Assembly (NCBI RefSeq): GCF_000620785.1
Contig: NZ_JIAI01000003.1
Coordinates: 496,001 to 560,000 of the forward strand
DNA from: Actinospineispora acaciae DSM 45401
GTDB taxonomy: Bacteria > Actinomycetota > Actinomycetes > Mycobacteriales > Pseudonocardiaceae
Direction: 5' to 3'
Length of the DNA stretch: 64,000 bases
Part shown: positions 17,751 through 25,780 of the stretch, in pieces
Layout of the letters: the number at the start of each line of letters is the position of its first letter
Position numbering within the stretch: the first letter of the stretch is position 1
Made by a program: the position numbers and the translations under genes
Notes under the pieces: model-generated
Told to the model about the DNA's origin: nothing
The model's input: the letters and a program-made list of their open reading frames with translations, nothing else
Database searches by the model: none

Positions 17751-17769
17751 GTCGGGCGCCTCAGCACAC
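17724..17769 (+). repeat. 46-bp inverted repeat, left arm
   Basis: Two tandem copies of a roughly 22-bp unit (GAGTCGGGCGTCTCAGCACA and relatives). The same 46 bases recur in inverted orientation at 18759-18804 with 43 of 46 identical. This arm overlaps the 3' end of the PuuD-like gene and sits at a convergent gene junction. Confidence 0.9.
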
Positions 17770-17805
17770 CAGGCCGCCGCCAGGGCAGGCGCGCGCCGAG
17801 GTCCC

Positions 17806-18255
17806 CTAAGCCCCGTAACCCGGCGGCGGCTCGAAACCGGCCGGGAAGTCCTTGTCCCGCCAGACGACCACGCGCCACTCGCCACCCTCGTCACGCCGCC
17901 ACACCGTGGTATTCGTCCCCCGCCGGTCCGGCCACTCGACGCCGTCCACCGTGCCGCCGTGCTGGGTCCACGCCCAGTCCACCACCGCCACGTTCGCGCC
18001 GACCATCCGGACCGACTGCACCCGGCCGGTCGCCCGCGCGGACGCGAAGCTGGGGAACCCGGGCGGCGGATGCGGCGAGTACAGCTTCTCGTGCAGCGCC
18101 CGGATCTCCTCCCGCCCGCGCAACACCATGCCGATCGGGTTGTGGAAGTCGGCGTCCGCGCTGAAGTGACCGACGAAGCCGTCCACGTCCAGCCGGTCGG
18201 CCGCGGCCATCAAGCCCTGGACGCGCTCGCTCACGTCGCGTTCATTAGTCAACAT
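17806..18255 (-). CDS. SnoaL/NTF2-like domain protein
   Basis: 149 aa single-domain protein with the NTF2-like pattern: a first helix (VQGLMAAADRLDVDGFVGHFSADADFHNPIG), the GREEIRALHEKLY helix, and strands VVDWAWTQH and VWRRDEGGEWRVVVWRDKD. SnoaL-like proteins bind or isomerise small molecules; no catalytic set is assured here. It is divergent from a MarR gene. Its ATG (18255-18253) lies inside the palindromic operator GTCAACATGTTGAC, so MarR binding would cover the start and any mRNA would be leaderless or very short-leadered. Confidence 0.8.
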   Translation of the reverse strand: MLTNERDVSERVQGLMAAADRLDVDGFVGHFSADADFHNPIGMVLRGREEIRALHEKLYSPHPPPGFPSFASARATGRVQSVRMVGANVAVVDWAWTQHGGTVDGVEWPDRRGTNTTVWRRDEGGEWRVVVWRDKDFPAGFEPPPGYGA

Positions 18256-18261
18256 GTTGAC
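18248..18261. promoter_or_regulatory. MarR operator 1 (perfect palindrome)
   Basis: GTCAACATGTTGAC is a perfect 14-bp palindrome that contains the SnoaL-like start codon. With operator 2 it shares the frame TTAGTCAA-N4-TTGACGA, 40 bp apart. Confidence 0.75.
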
Positions 18262-18287
18262 GATATTCCGCCTGTCCGTGCGCGTTA

Positions 18288-18301
18288 GTCAAGGGCTTGA
18301 C
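18288..18301. promoter_or_regulatory. MarR operator 2
   Basis: GTCAAG-GG-CTTGAC lies 21 bp upstream of the MarR GTG start and shares flanking bases (TTA before, GA after) with operator 1. It is probably the autoregulatory site. Confidence 0.7.
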
Positions 18302-18321
18302 GAATCGGCTAGCCTCCGTCC

Positions 18322-18750
18322 GTGACCAAACCGGTGCCGACCCACGACCTGATGGCCCAGGCGCAGCGCGAGCTGGCGGCGGCGTTCGACCGGCACCTGA
18401 CCGCGGCCGGGTTCGCCGAGCTCTCGCTGCCACTGGGCGGGAACGTGCTGCGCTGGCTCGGCGACCACGGGCAACGGGTCGGCGACCTGTCGCGGCTGTC
18501 CGGAGTGTCCAAGCAGGCCATCAGCCAGCAGGTCCGCTACCTGGCCGAACACGGGTACGTGCGCCTCGCGTCGGACCCCGGCGATGCACGGGCCAAGGTC
18601 GTCAGCCTGACCGAGCGGGGCCATGCGTCACATCGCGCCGCGCTCGCGGCGTTCACGGCCATCGAGGAGGAGCTGGCTCGCCGGCTCGGTCACGGGCGGC
18701 TGGGCGACCTGCGCGCCGCGCTGACCGCGATCGGCGGCGCGCCCGGCTGA
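18322..18750 (+). CDS. MarR-family transcriptional regulator
   Basis: 142 aa, GTG start. The winged helix-turn-helix is at about residues 38-100: LRWLGDHGQRVGDLSRLSGVSKQAISQQVRYLAEHGYVRLASDPGDARAKVVSLTERG, with the D-x-x-D-A-R wing. It is divergent from the SnoaL-like gene with two near-identical palindromes between them, so it very likely represses both. The pair is bracketed by 46-bp inverted repeats and could have moved as a unit. Confidence 0.88.
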   Translation: MTKPVPTHDLMAQAQRELAAAFDRHLTAAGFAELSLPLGGNVLRWLGDHGQRVGDLSRLSGVSKQAISQQVRYLAEHGYVRLASDPGDARAKVVSLTERGHASHRAALAAFTAIEEELARRLGHGRLGDLRAALTAIGGAPG

Positions 18751-18758
18751 CCGTGACC

Positions 18759-18804
18759 GTGTGCTGAAACGCCCGACTCAGTGTGCTCAGACGCCCGACT
18801 CGCG
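18759..18804 (-). repeat. 46-bp inverted repeat, right arm
   Basis: Inverted copy of 17724-17769 (43 of 46 bases). It lies nine bases after the MarR stop, at the convergent junction with the CDF transporter gene. The two arms bracket 989 bp holding only the SnoaL-like and MarR genes. Confidence 0.9.
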
Positions 18805-18821
18805 GGCGGTGAGTGCGGGCG

Positions 18822-19733
18822 CTAGCGGGAGCGGTCGAGGTCGGGTTCGAGGTAGATGATGCGCGCGGTGGGGACGGCGGTTCGGACGCGGTGTTCGGCG
18901 TCGTCGATGGTCTTGGCGACGTCCTCGACGGTCAGGCCGGCGGTGAGGGCGATCTTGGCGCCGATCAGGAGCTCGTCGGGGCTCAGGTACTGGGTCTTGA
19001 TGTGGATCACGCGCTCGACCCGGTCCCGCTCCAGGGCGGCGGTGATGCGGGCGAGCGTCTCGGAGTCCGCGCCCTCGCCGATGAGCAGGCTCTTCATCTC
19101 GACGATCAGGATCGCGGCGATCACGGCGAGCAGCACGCCGATGCCCACCGTGCCGATGCCGTCCCAGACGCCGTTGCCGGTGGCCACGGCCAGGCCCACC
19201 CCGAGCAGGGCCAACACCAGGCCGAGCAGGGCGCCGAAGTCCTCCAGGAGCACCACCGGAAGCTCGGGCTCCTTGGCCTGCCGGATGAAGCCCCACCAGG
19301 ACCGGGCGCCCTTGAGCGGGCGGGACTCGGCGATGGCGGTGCGGAAGCTGAACGCCTCCAGCACGATGGCCACCCCGAGGATCACGAACGCCACCACCGG
19401 GGTCTCCACCGGGTGCGGGTCGAGGATCTTGTGCACGCCCTCGTACAGCGAGAACACCGCGCCCAGGGAGAACAGCAGCAGCGCCACCACGAACGAGTAG
19501 AAGAACCTGTCCCGGCCGTAGCCGAACGGGTGCGTCGGCGTCGCCGCCCGCGACGCCCGCTTCTTGCCGAGCAGCAGCAGGCCCTGGTTCGAGGTGTCGG
19601 CCACCGAGTGCACGGACTCGGCGAGCATGGACGACGACCCGGTGACCAGGAACCCGACGAACTTGGCCAGCGCGATGCCCGCGTTGGCCACCAGCGCGGC
19701 GATGATCGCGCGCGTACCCCCACCAGCTGACAC
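18822..19733 (-). CDS. Cation diffusion facilitator family transporter
   Basis: 303 aa, GTG start. Six membrane segments are expected. Metal-site helices carry SSSMLAESVHSVADTSNQGLLL (the H/D pattern of CDF helix 2) and VVLLEDFGALLGLVLALLGVGLA (helix 5), followed by a cytoplasmic C-terminal domain (about residues 215-300) with IHIKTQYLSPDELLIGAKIAL. CDF proteins export Zn, Fe, Mn or similar ions by proton antiport; the metal is not determinable here. It lies 13 bp downstream of manA, as the last gene of that run. Confidence 0.9.
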   Translation of the reverse strand: MSAGGGTRAIIAALVANAGIALAKFVGFLVTGSSSMLAESVHSVADTSNQGLLLLGKKRASRAATPTHPFGYGRDRFFYSFVVALLLFSLGAVFSLYEGVHKILDPHPVETPVVAFVILGVAIVLEAFSFRTAIAESRPLKGARSWWGFIRQAKEPELPVVLLEDFGALLGLVLALLGVGLAVATGNGVWDGIGTVGIGVLLAVIAAILIVEMKSLLIGEGADSETLARITAALERDRVERVIHIKTQYLSPDELLIGAKIALTAGLTVEDVAKTIDDAEHRVRTAVPTARIIYLEPDLDRSR

Positions 19734-19746
19734 GCCCGGTATTCTC

Positions 19747-20985
19747 CTACAGCCCGTCGGTGGCCAGGAACAGCTGGGCCGGCTCGTCCAGCGAGGCGGC
19801 CTTGACCTCGCAGTCCGTCGCGTCCAGCCACAGCGACTCGCCCCGGCGCAGGGTCAGCGAACGCCCGGACCCGGCCGAGACCTTGGCCGCGCCGGAGGTG
19901 CACAGCAGGATCCGGGGGCCGCCGTCGGGCAGCGAGACGACATCGCCGACGTTCGCCTCCGCCCAGTCCAGCCGCCACAGCCGGAACTCCTCGGCGACGG
20001 TGTCGTACCTGGTCAGCGCGCCGTCGGTGATGCCGTGCACGATTGGCGGCCGGCACGAGCCGAAGTCGAGCAGCCGCAGCAGCTCGGGGACGTCGACGTG
20101 CTTGGGGGTCAGCCCGCCGCGCAGCACGTTGTCCGAGTTCGCCATCAGCTCGATACACGCCCCGGACAGGTAGGCGTGCAGCACCCCGTCGCCCTGGTAC
20201 AGCGCCTCGCCCGGGGCCAGCGTGACCCGGTTGAGCAGCAGCGCGGCCAGCACGCCGGCGTCCCCGGGGTAGCGCTCGGAGAGCTCGAGCACGGTGCGCG
20301 CGACGTCGCGGTGTCCGGCCGGGTCGGGATCGGCGCGGCGCAGCAGCCGCACGCAGCCCTCCTGAACGGCCGGGACCAGCCGGTCCAGCACCTGTTGCGG
20401 CAGGGTGATCCAGGTGCTGAACAGCGCCCGCAGCCCGCGCTCGTCGGGCTGGCCGGCGAGCAGCTCGACGTGACCGGCCAGCTCGGGGACGGCCAGCTCG
20501 CGCAGCAGCGCCACGGTGGCCGCCGGCTCGCGGAACCCGGTCAGCGCGTGGAACTCGGTCAGCGCGCAGACCAGCTCGGGCTTGTGGTTGGGATCCTTGT
20601 AGTTGCGGCGGGCGTCGTCGAGCGCGATGCCCGCGTCGTTCTCCCTGGCGTAGCCCGCCTCGGCCAGCTCCGCGCTGGGGTGCGCCTGCAGGCTCAGCGG
20701 CTCGTCGGCGGCCAGCACCTTGAGCAGGAACGGCAGCCGTCCGCTCCAGCGGCCGGCGCACCGGGAGCCGAGCCGGGTCTCCGGGTCGCCGGTCAGCTCG
20801 TCGAGCAGGGACAGCCGCCGCTGCTCCTGCCCGTCACCGACCAGGTAGGAGGGGTCGCCCGGATGCGCGCCGAGCCACAGCTCTGCCTCGGGGTGCGGGG
20901 ACGGCACCGGGCGGCCCTGCAGCCCGGCGATAACCGTCCGCGAGCCCCAGGCGTACCTGCGCACGGGGTTGTCCAGGAACTCCAT
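19747..20985 (-). CDS. manA: Mannose-6-phosphate isomerase, class I
   Basis: 412 aa. It interconverts fructose-6-phosphate and mannose-6-phosphate, supplying mannosylated envelope lipids and GDP-mannose. Type I PMI signatures are YAWGSRTVIAGLQGR, PHPEAELWLGAHP, the Zn ligands in LSLQAHPS, the HKPEL segment, GDGVLHAYLSG, and NSDNVLRGGLTPKH. The order manA, SIS protein, Trm112, manB matches the mycobacterial block around Rv3255c-Rv3257c. The 31-bp gap to the SIS gene suggests co-transcription. Confidence 0.95.
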   Translation of the reverse strand: MEFLDNPVRRYAWGSRTVIAGLQGRPVPSPHPEAELWLGAHPGDPSYLVGDGQEQRRLSLLDELTGDPETRLGSRCAGRWSGRLPFLLKVLAADEPLSLQAHPSAELAEAGYARENDAGIALDDARRNYKDPNHKPELVCALTEFHALTGFREPAATVALLRELAVPELAGHVELLAGQPDERGLRALFSTWITLPQQVLDRLVPAVQEGCVRLLRRADPDPAGHRDVARTVLELSERYPGDAGVLAALLLNRVTLAPGEALYQGDGVLHAYLSGACIELMANSDNVLRGGLTPKHVDVPELLRLLDFGSCRPPIVHGITDGALTRYDTVAEEFRLWRLDWAEANVGDVVSLPDGGPRILLCTSGAAKVSAGSGRSLTLRRGESLWLDATDCEVKAASLDEPAQLFLATDGL

Positions 20986-21016
20986 CTTTCTCCGAAACTC
21001 GTCTCTAGGGAGAACG

Positions 21017-22183
21017 TCAGGCCGGGCCGGAGAGTTGCCGGGGTGTGCCCGGGCCGGCGTGTCGGTCGTCGGGGTGGTCCGGACCGAGCACCGCTCCGGC
21101 CAGCCCGAGGTAGAGGGCGGCCAGGTCGAACCGGGTGGCGAGCAGGGCCGCGCGCCGCAGCGACGCGTACGGCGTGCCCAGGGGGATCTCCTCCACCGGG
21201 TGCAGTGTGTCGGCCGAGGGCCATTCCCGTCCAGCTCGCCGCAGCACCGCCGCCGAGGGGTCGTCGTCCTCGGTGGCCAGCAGCACGACGCGAGGCGGCG
21301 CCGGCAGGGTGGTCGCGCCGGTGCTCGCCTCGATCGGGTCGTCGAACGGGTCGTGGAAGACGTCGTCCTGGCCGGTGGTGGCCAGCGCGCGCTGCAGGGC
21401 CGGCGCCCTGGCCGCCTCGGCGGCGTCGGCGGCGTGCGCGATCACGGCGGCGTGCGCGGCCAGGGTGGCCGCCGCGTACCTGGCCAGCGCCACGCCGGCC
21501 GGGTCGGTGCCCCACAGCAGCGGGGTGCGGTCGGCCAGCCGCAGCGCCAGCGCCTTGGCCGGGTTGACGAACGACTCGTGTGAGGGATGATCGCGCTCGG
21601 ACTCGCGGTCCAGCTCGGTGGCCAGCACGTCCAGGTCGGGGGTGAGCAGGTCCAGGGCGGCGACGGCCACGAGCACGGCGGCCAGCGCGCGCGGGAAGTC
21701 CAGCCCGGGCGGTACCGGGACGCGCGGTTCGAGGATGCGGGCGGCACCGGCTCCGGCGGCCGCGATCGGGCCCTCCATCGGCGCGGACAGCACCACCTCG
21801 CAGCCCCGGCGGACGGCGCGGCCCACCGAGTCGGCCAGCTCGCGGTCGGTGGCGTCGGCGGTGTGCGCGACCAGCACGTCCAGCGGCCCGATCCAGCTCG
21901 GCGCGGCGTCCACGGCCACCACCGGGATCGGGCACTGCGGCCCGAGCAGCGCGCAGACCAGCGGCACCGCGTACACCGAGGCGCCCGGCCGGCGCAGCAG
22001 CACCAGCGCGCGCGGGCGGTGGCCGGCCAGCGCCCTGGGCGGGATCCCGGCCTCTTCGGCGGCCTGCGCGGCCGAGCGCAGCTGCGCCCCCGCGGTCGCC
22101 GCCGACCGGAGCAGGCCGCCGGTGTCCGCCTCGGCCAGCGCCGCCGGGTTCTCCAGCAGGCTGTCGTTGAGCACGGCGATCAC
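21017..22183 (-). CDS. SIS-domain protein (phosphomannose-isomerase-like, TobH/Rv3256c type)
   Basis: 388 aa. An Ala/Leu-rich two-lobed SIS-like protein with N-terminal SLLENPAALAEADTGGLLRSAATAGAQLR and later LLWGTDPAGVALARYAA. Orthologues sit between manA and manB throughout mycolata. Motifs for sugar-phosphate isomerisation are weak, so the exact reaction is unknown; participation in mannose metabolism is inferred from position. The GTG start overlaps the Trm112 stop as GTGA. Confidence 0.8.
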   Translation of the reverse strand: MIAVLNDSLLENPAALAEADTGGLLRSAATAGAQLRSAAQAAEEAGIPPRALAGHRPRALVLLRRPGASVYAVPLVCALLGPQCPIPVVAVDAAPSWIGPLDVLVAHTADATDRELADSVGRAVRRGCEVVLSAPMEGPIAAAGAGAARILEPRVPVPPGLDFPRALAAVLVAVAALDLLTPDLDVLATELDRESERDHPSHESFVNPAKALALRLADRTPLLWGTDPAGVALARYAAATLAAHAAVIAHAADAAEAARAPALQRALATTGQDDVFHDPFDDPIEASTGATTLPAPPRVVLLATEDDDPSAAVLRRAGREWPSADTLHPVEEIPLGTPYASLRRAALLATRFDLAALYLGLAGAVLGPDHPDDRHAGPGTPRQLSGPA

Positions 22184-22434
22184 TTCTCGCCCGGCGAACC
22201 GTCCGCGCCGGTCGCGTCGTCGGCCCGGTCATCGCCGGCGTCATCCGTGGCTGGCTGTGCCTCGTCCAGGAGCAGCACCGGCACGCCGTCCACCACCGGG
22301 AACCGGCGGCCGCAGGCGGTGCAGGTGAGCACGTCGGCGCCGGGGTCGTCCTGGGTGCCCGGGCGCAGCGGGGCATGGTCCGGTGACGGGCAGGCGAGGA
22401 TCTCCAGCAGCCGCGGATCCAGCTCGACAACCAT
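22180..22434 (-). CDS. Trm112-family zinc-ribbon protein
   Basis: 84 aa. It begins VVELDPRLLEILACPSPDHAPLR, continues to VLTCTACGRRFPVVDGVPVLLLDEA, and ends in an Asp/Ala-rich tail. The Cys at LACP and the CxxC pair are the family zinc ligands, and the DG-PVLL ending is typical. In bacteria these small proteins can activate methyltransferases; here the partner is unknown. It lies between manB and the SIS gene and is translationally coupled to the latter. Confidence 0.88.
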   Translation of the reverse strand: MVVELDPRLLEILACPSPDHAPLRPGTQDDPGADVLTCTACGRRFPVVDGVPVLLLDEAQPATDDAGDDRADDATGADGSPGEK

Positions 22435-22457
22435 GGCCGACCTCTCTCTCATCCCTC

Positions 22458-23831
22458 TCACCGCCTGACCAGCGCGAGAACGTCGTCCCGCAACGCCGCC
22501 ACCGTCTCGGCGTCGGCCGCCTCCACGTTGAGCCGCAGCAACGGCTCGGTGTTGGACGGACGGAGGTTGAACCAGGACCCGTCGGGCAGCTGGACCGTCA
22601 GCCCGTCCAGCTCGTCGAGGTGAACCCCGTCCCGCCCGCCGTAGTGCCCCCTGACCGCCGCCAACCGCGCCGCCGGGTCGGCCACCGACGAGTTGACCTC
22701 GCCGGACATCGCGTACCGACCATAGTGGGCCATCAGCTCGGACAGCGCCCGGTCCCTTTCCCCGAGCGCGGCCAGCACGTGCAGCGCGGCGAGCAGCCCG
22801 GAGTCCGCCCGCCAGAAGTCCCGGAAGTAGTAGTGCGCGGAGTGCTCGCCGCCGAAGATGGCACCGGTCTCGGCCATGGTCCGCTTGATGAACGAATGCC
22901 CCACCCGGGTCCGCACCGGCCGGCCGCCGTGCTCCCCGACGATCTCCGGCACGGCCTTCGACGTGATCAGGTTGTGGATCACCGTGCCGCCCGGCTCGCG
23001 CTCCAGCTCGCGCACCGCGACCAGCGCGGTGATCGCGCTCGGGCTGACCGGCCGGCCGCGCTCGTCCACCACGAAGCAGCGGTCCGCGTCGCCGTCGAAG
23101 GCCAGCCCGATATCGGCTTCCTCCGCGCGCACCCGCTCGCACAGGTCGACCAGGTTGGCCGGGTCCAGCGGGTTCGCCTCGTGGTTCGGGAAGCTGCCGT
23201 CCAGCTCGAAGTACAGCGGCACCAGCTCGACGGGCGGGACCAGCACCGATGGGACGGTGTGCCCGGCCATGCCGTTGCCGGCGTCCACCACCACCTTCAG
23301 CGGCCGCGACCCGGACAGGTCCACCAGCCCGCGCAGGTAGCGGGCGTAGTCGCCGAGCAGGTCGCGCTCGGTCACGGTGCCCGCCCGCTCGGCCGGCTTG
23401 ACCGGCAGCCCGCGCTCGGCGTCGGCGCGCAGCCCGGCCAGCTCGTCGGCGATCGGGACGGCGCCCGCGCGGCAGAGCTTGAAGCCGTTGTAGCGGGCCG
23501 GGTTGTGGCTGGCGGTGACCATCGCGCCGGGCAGCTGGAGGGTGCCGGCCGCGAAGTACAGCAGGTCCGTGCTCGCCAGGCCGATGTCGATGACGTCGAG
23601 CCCCTGGCCGGTGACGCCCTCGGCGAACGCGGCGGCCAGCTCCGGCGAAGTGGCCCGCATGTCCCTGCCGACGGTCACGCCGTTCGCCCCTGTGCCGGTA
23701 TCAGCGGCGACCAGCTTGGCGAACGCGGCGCCGAACCGGCGGGCCGCCTCGGCGGTGAGCTGGTCGCCGACCACGCCCCGAATGTCGTAGGCCTTGACGA
23801 TCTCGGAGAGGTCAACTTCCAGCTCGGACAC
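22458..23831 (-). CDS. manB: Phosphomannomutase/phosphoglucomutase
   Basis: 457 aa alpha-D-phosphohexomutase, converting mannose-6-phosphate to mannose-1-phosphate. Catalytic Ser108 lies in MVTASHNPARYNG. Metal loop DGDADRCFVVDE, sugar-specificity loop GEHSAHYYF and phosphate-binding RPSNTEPLLRL are all present, and the N-terminus has KAYDIRG. It is followed by Trm112, the SIS gene and manA on the same strand. With the pyrophosphorylase at 32133-33203 it completes the route to GDP-mannose. Confidence 0.95.
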   Translation of the reverse strand: MSELEVDLSEIVKAYDIRGVVGDQLTAEAARRFGAAFAKLVAADTGTGANGVTVGRDMRATSPELAAAFAEGVTGQGLDVIDIGLASTDLLYFAAGTLQLPGAMVTASHNPARYNGFKLCRAGAVPIADELAGLRADAERGLPVKPAERAGTVTERDLLGDYARYLRGLVDLSGSRPLKVVVDAGNGMAGHTVPSVLVPPVELVPLYFELDGSFPNHEANPLDPANLVDLCERVRAEEADIGLAFDGDADRCFVVDERGRPVSPSAITALVAVRELEREPGGTVIHNLITSKAVPEIVGEHGGRPVRTRVGHSFIKRTMAETGAIFGGEHSAHYYFRDFWRADSGLLAALHVLAALGERDRALSELMAHYGRYAMSGEVNSSVADPAARLAAVRGHYGGRDGVHLDELDGLTVQLPDGSWFNLRPSNTEPLLRLNVEAADAETVAALRDDVLALVRR

Positions 23832-23840
23832 CCGGAGAGC

Positions 23841-24701
23841 CTATCGGCTCGCCGATGCCTCCCGCATAAAGTGCGCCACCAGCTCGGACAGCTGCTCCGG
23901 CGCATCCACCGGTACGAAGGTGGCCGACTCGACCCACTCCAGCCGGACGTCCCGCCACTCGTCGACCAGCCGCTGCGCGTGGGCGGGGGTGAAGAACCTG
24001 TCCTTGCGCCCCCAGGCCAGCAGGATCGGCCGGCCGAACCGGACCATGTCCCTGGCCGCCTGCAGCGTGTACCGGACGCGGATGCCACGCAGCACCTTGG
24101 CCAGGTCACGGCGCGCGCGCCGGTCGGACAGCGCGGGCGCCACCCAGCCGTCCAGCCGCTCCTGGCCGACCGGGGTGCTGGCCAACACCCCGAACCCGAC
24201 CGGCGAGGCCAGCAGCGGCCGGATCCGGAACGCCTGGGCGATGAGCCACAGCGCGCCGGGCACCCAGGCCACCCACTGCATCGGCTTGAACGCCATCGGC
24301 AGGAAGTTCTTGTGGGTGTCGCAGTTGGTCAGCACCAGCCGGGCCAGCCGCTCCGGGTGCCGGGTGGCCACCAGCTGGCACATCGCCCCGCCGGTGTCGT
24401 TGCCGACCAGGGTGACCTCGCGCAGGTCCAGCGCCGCCATGAAGTCCGCGATCAGCCTGGCGATCCCGGGCGGGGACAGGTCGGCGTCCGCGCGCATCGG
24501 CACCCGGTGCGAGCCCAGCGGCAGCTCCGGGACGACCACCCGCGCGTGCTCGGCCAGCCCGGGCACCACGTCGCGCCACAGCGTGCCGTTCACCAGCAGC
24601 CCGTGCACCAGCACCACCACCGGCCTGTCCGCGCCCGCGCTCCCGCCGGGGTCGGTGTCCGTGTACCGGACGGTGCCCTGGGCGAGCTCCACCTCGTACA
24701 T
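23841..24701 (-). CDS. Alpha/beta-hydrolase with Asp nucleophile position
   Basis: 286 aa. The oxyanion strand is VVVLVHGLLVNGTLWRD. The nucleophile elbow reads VGNDTGGAM, with Asp instead of Ser, as in haloalkane dehalogenase and epoxide hydrolase relatives. ILLAWGRKDRFFTPAHA supplies the acid region. The place of the catalytic His near the C-terminus reads ATFVPVDAPEQL, with no His. It is divergent from a TetR gene across two operator-like palindromes, so it is probably the TetR target. The substrate is unknown and activity is uncertain without the His. Confidence 0.82.
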   Translation of the reverse strand: MYEVELAQGTVRYTDTDPGGSAGADRPVVVLVHGLLVNGTLWRDVVPGLAEHARVVVPELPLGSHRVPMRADADLSPPGIARLIADFMAALDLREVTLVGNDTGGAMCQLVATRHPERLARLVLTNCDTHKNFLPMAFKPMQWVAWVPGALWLIAQAFRIRPLLASPVGFGVLASTPVGQERLDGWVAPALSDRRARRDLAKVLRGIRVRYTLQAARDMVRFGRPILLAWGRKDRFFTPAHAQRLVDEWRDVRLEWVESATFVPVDAPEQLSELVAHFMREASASR

Positions 24702-24720
24702 CGTGCCCCCATTTCACATA

Positions 24721-24735
24721 CATACTGTCTGTATC
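24721..24735. promoter_or_regulatory. TetR operator 1 (imperfect)
   Basis: CATACTGTCTGTATC resembles the better palindrome 30 bp away, matching in the outer CATAC/TGTAT half-sites. It lies about 20 bp upstream of the hydrolase start. Confidence 0.6.
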
Positions 24736-24750
24736 TGAGTAGGACGTTAA

Positions 24751-24765
24751 CATACAGCTTGTATG
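24751..24765. promoter_or_regulatory. TetR operator 2 covering the tetR start codon
   Basis: CATACA-GCT-TGTATG has perfect 6-bp arms. Its last three bases are the ATG of the TetR gene, so repressor binding would block its own start region. Confidence 0.72.
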
Positions 24766-25356
24766 TCCGTCAGGGAAGAACGTTCCGAGGCCACCCGCGC
24801 CCAGCTCATCGCCACCGCCGCCGAGCTGTTCGCCGCGCGCGGCTACGCCGGCGTGGGCACCGAGGACGTGGTGCGCGGCGCCGGGTTGACCCGGGGCGCG
24901 CTCTACCACCACTTCGCCGACAAGCGCGAGCTGTTCGCCGCCGTGCACGAGCGGCTGGAGCAGGAGCTGATCACCGCGATCGGGAACCGGCTGGCCGAGC
25001 GCTCCGGGGACATCGACCCCGGCGAGCTGCTCGTGTTCGGCATGCACGCGTTCCTGGACGCCTGCCTGGAGCCGGCCGTGCTCCGCATCACCCTGCAGGA
25101 CGCGCCGACCGTGCTCGGCTGGCCGCGCTGGCGGGAGGTGAGCGAGCGCTACGGCCTCGGCCTGACCATCAGCGTGCTTCAGACCGCCATGGACGCGGGC
25201 GCGCTGCGCCGCCAGGACCCCCGCCCGCTGGCACACCTGATCCTCGCCGCGCTGGCCGAGGCGGCGCAGCTGATCGCGCACGCCCCCGACCCCGTGACCG
25301 CTCGCGCCGAAGTCGAACCCGCCCTGCTCAGCCTCCTGGCCGGTCTACGCCCGTAG
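24763..25356 (+). CDS. TetR-family transcriptional regulator
   Basis: 197 aa. The N-terminal helix-turn-helix RAQLIATAAELFAARGYAGVGTEDVVRGAGLTRGALYHHFADKRELF is textbook TetR, and the C-terminal part is an all-helical ligand domain (TetR_C-like). The ATG forms the end of a palindromic operator, implying tight autoregulation and a leaderless transcript. It is divergent from the alpha/beta-hydrolase. This pair interrupts the otherwise conserved manB to DUF3499 order. Confidence 0.92.
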   Translation: MSVREERSEATRAQLIATAAELFAARGYAGVGTEDVVRGAGLTRGALYHHFADKRELFAAVHERLEQELITAIGNRLAERSGDIDPGELLVFGMHAFLDACLEPAVLRITLQDAPTVLGWPRWREVSERYGLGLTISVLQTAMDAGALRRQDPRPLAHLILAALAEAAQLIAHAPDPVTARAEVEPALLSLLAGLRP

Positions 25357-25359
25357 CCC

Positions 25360-25381
25360 GACCGGCGTGCGGTGGCCGGTC
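25360..25381. terminator. Hairpin between convergent genes
   Basis: GACCGGC (25360-25366) pairs with GCCGGTC (25375-25381) around an 8-nt loop, directly after the tetR stop and overlapping the DUF3499 stop. Confidence 0.55.
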
Positions 25382-25733
25382 AGTCCTCCTTGCCGCGCAG
25401 GACGCGGAGGTGACGGGTGCCGCTCGTGATCGGGGCCGGCTCCGCCTGGACCGCGCGGCCGGCCTCGCGGACCGCCTCGGCCAGCGCGGTCAGCTCGTCC
25501 TGGGACGGCGGCGGGGGCAGCTCGCCCTCGTGGCGCACCACGTCCCACCCGCGCGGCACGGTGAGCCGCTGGGCGTGGTCGGTGCACAGGTCGTACGAGT
25601 GCGGCTCATGCTGGGTGGCCAGCGGGCCGAGCACCGCGGTCGACTCGGCATAGACGTAGGTCAAGGTGGCCACCGCGTGCTCGGTGCACCCGCTTCGTGA
25701 ACAGCTCCGCACACTCCGCACGCAAATGACCAT
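25380..25733 (-). CDS. DUF3499 protein (Rv3258c-like)
   Basis: About 117 aa from ATG 25733; GTG 25721 is a reasonable alternative because AGGAG lies only two bases before the ATG. It has a compact Cys-bearing start (SCSRSGCTEHAVATLTYVYAESTAVLGPLA) and HSYDLCTDHAQRLTVPRGWDVVR, suggesting a small zinc-binding protein. In mycobacteria the homologue lies beside manB, a metallopeptidase and whiB2, as here. No function is established. Confidence 0.85.
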   Translation of the reverse strand: MVICVRSVRSCSRSGCTEHAVATLTYVYAESTAVLGPLATQHEPHSYDLCTDHAQRLTVPRGWDVVRHEGELPPPPSQDELTALAEAVREAGRAVQAEPAPITSGTRHLRVLRGKED

Positions 25734-25780
25734 ATCTCCTGCCGCACACCGGATGTGGCAGCGACGCGTACCCTCGCCGC

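Noticed and set aside
24106..25281. Antisense frame spanning the hydrolase and TetR genes
   Set aside because: It is a composite of two shadow frames with no conserved domain. Both real genes have strong motifs and operators.
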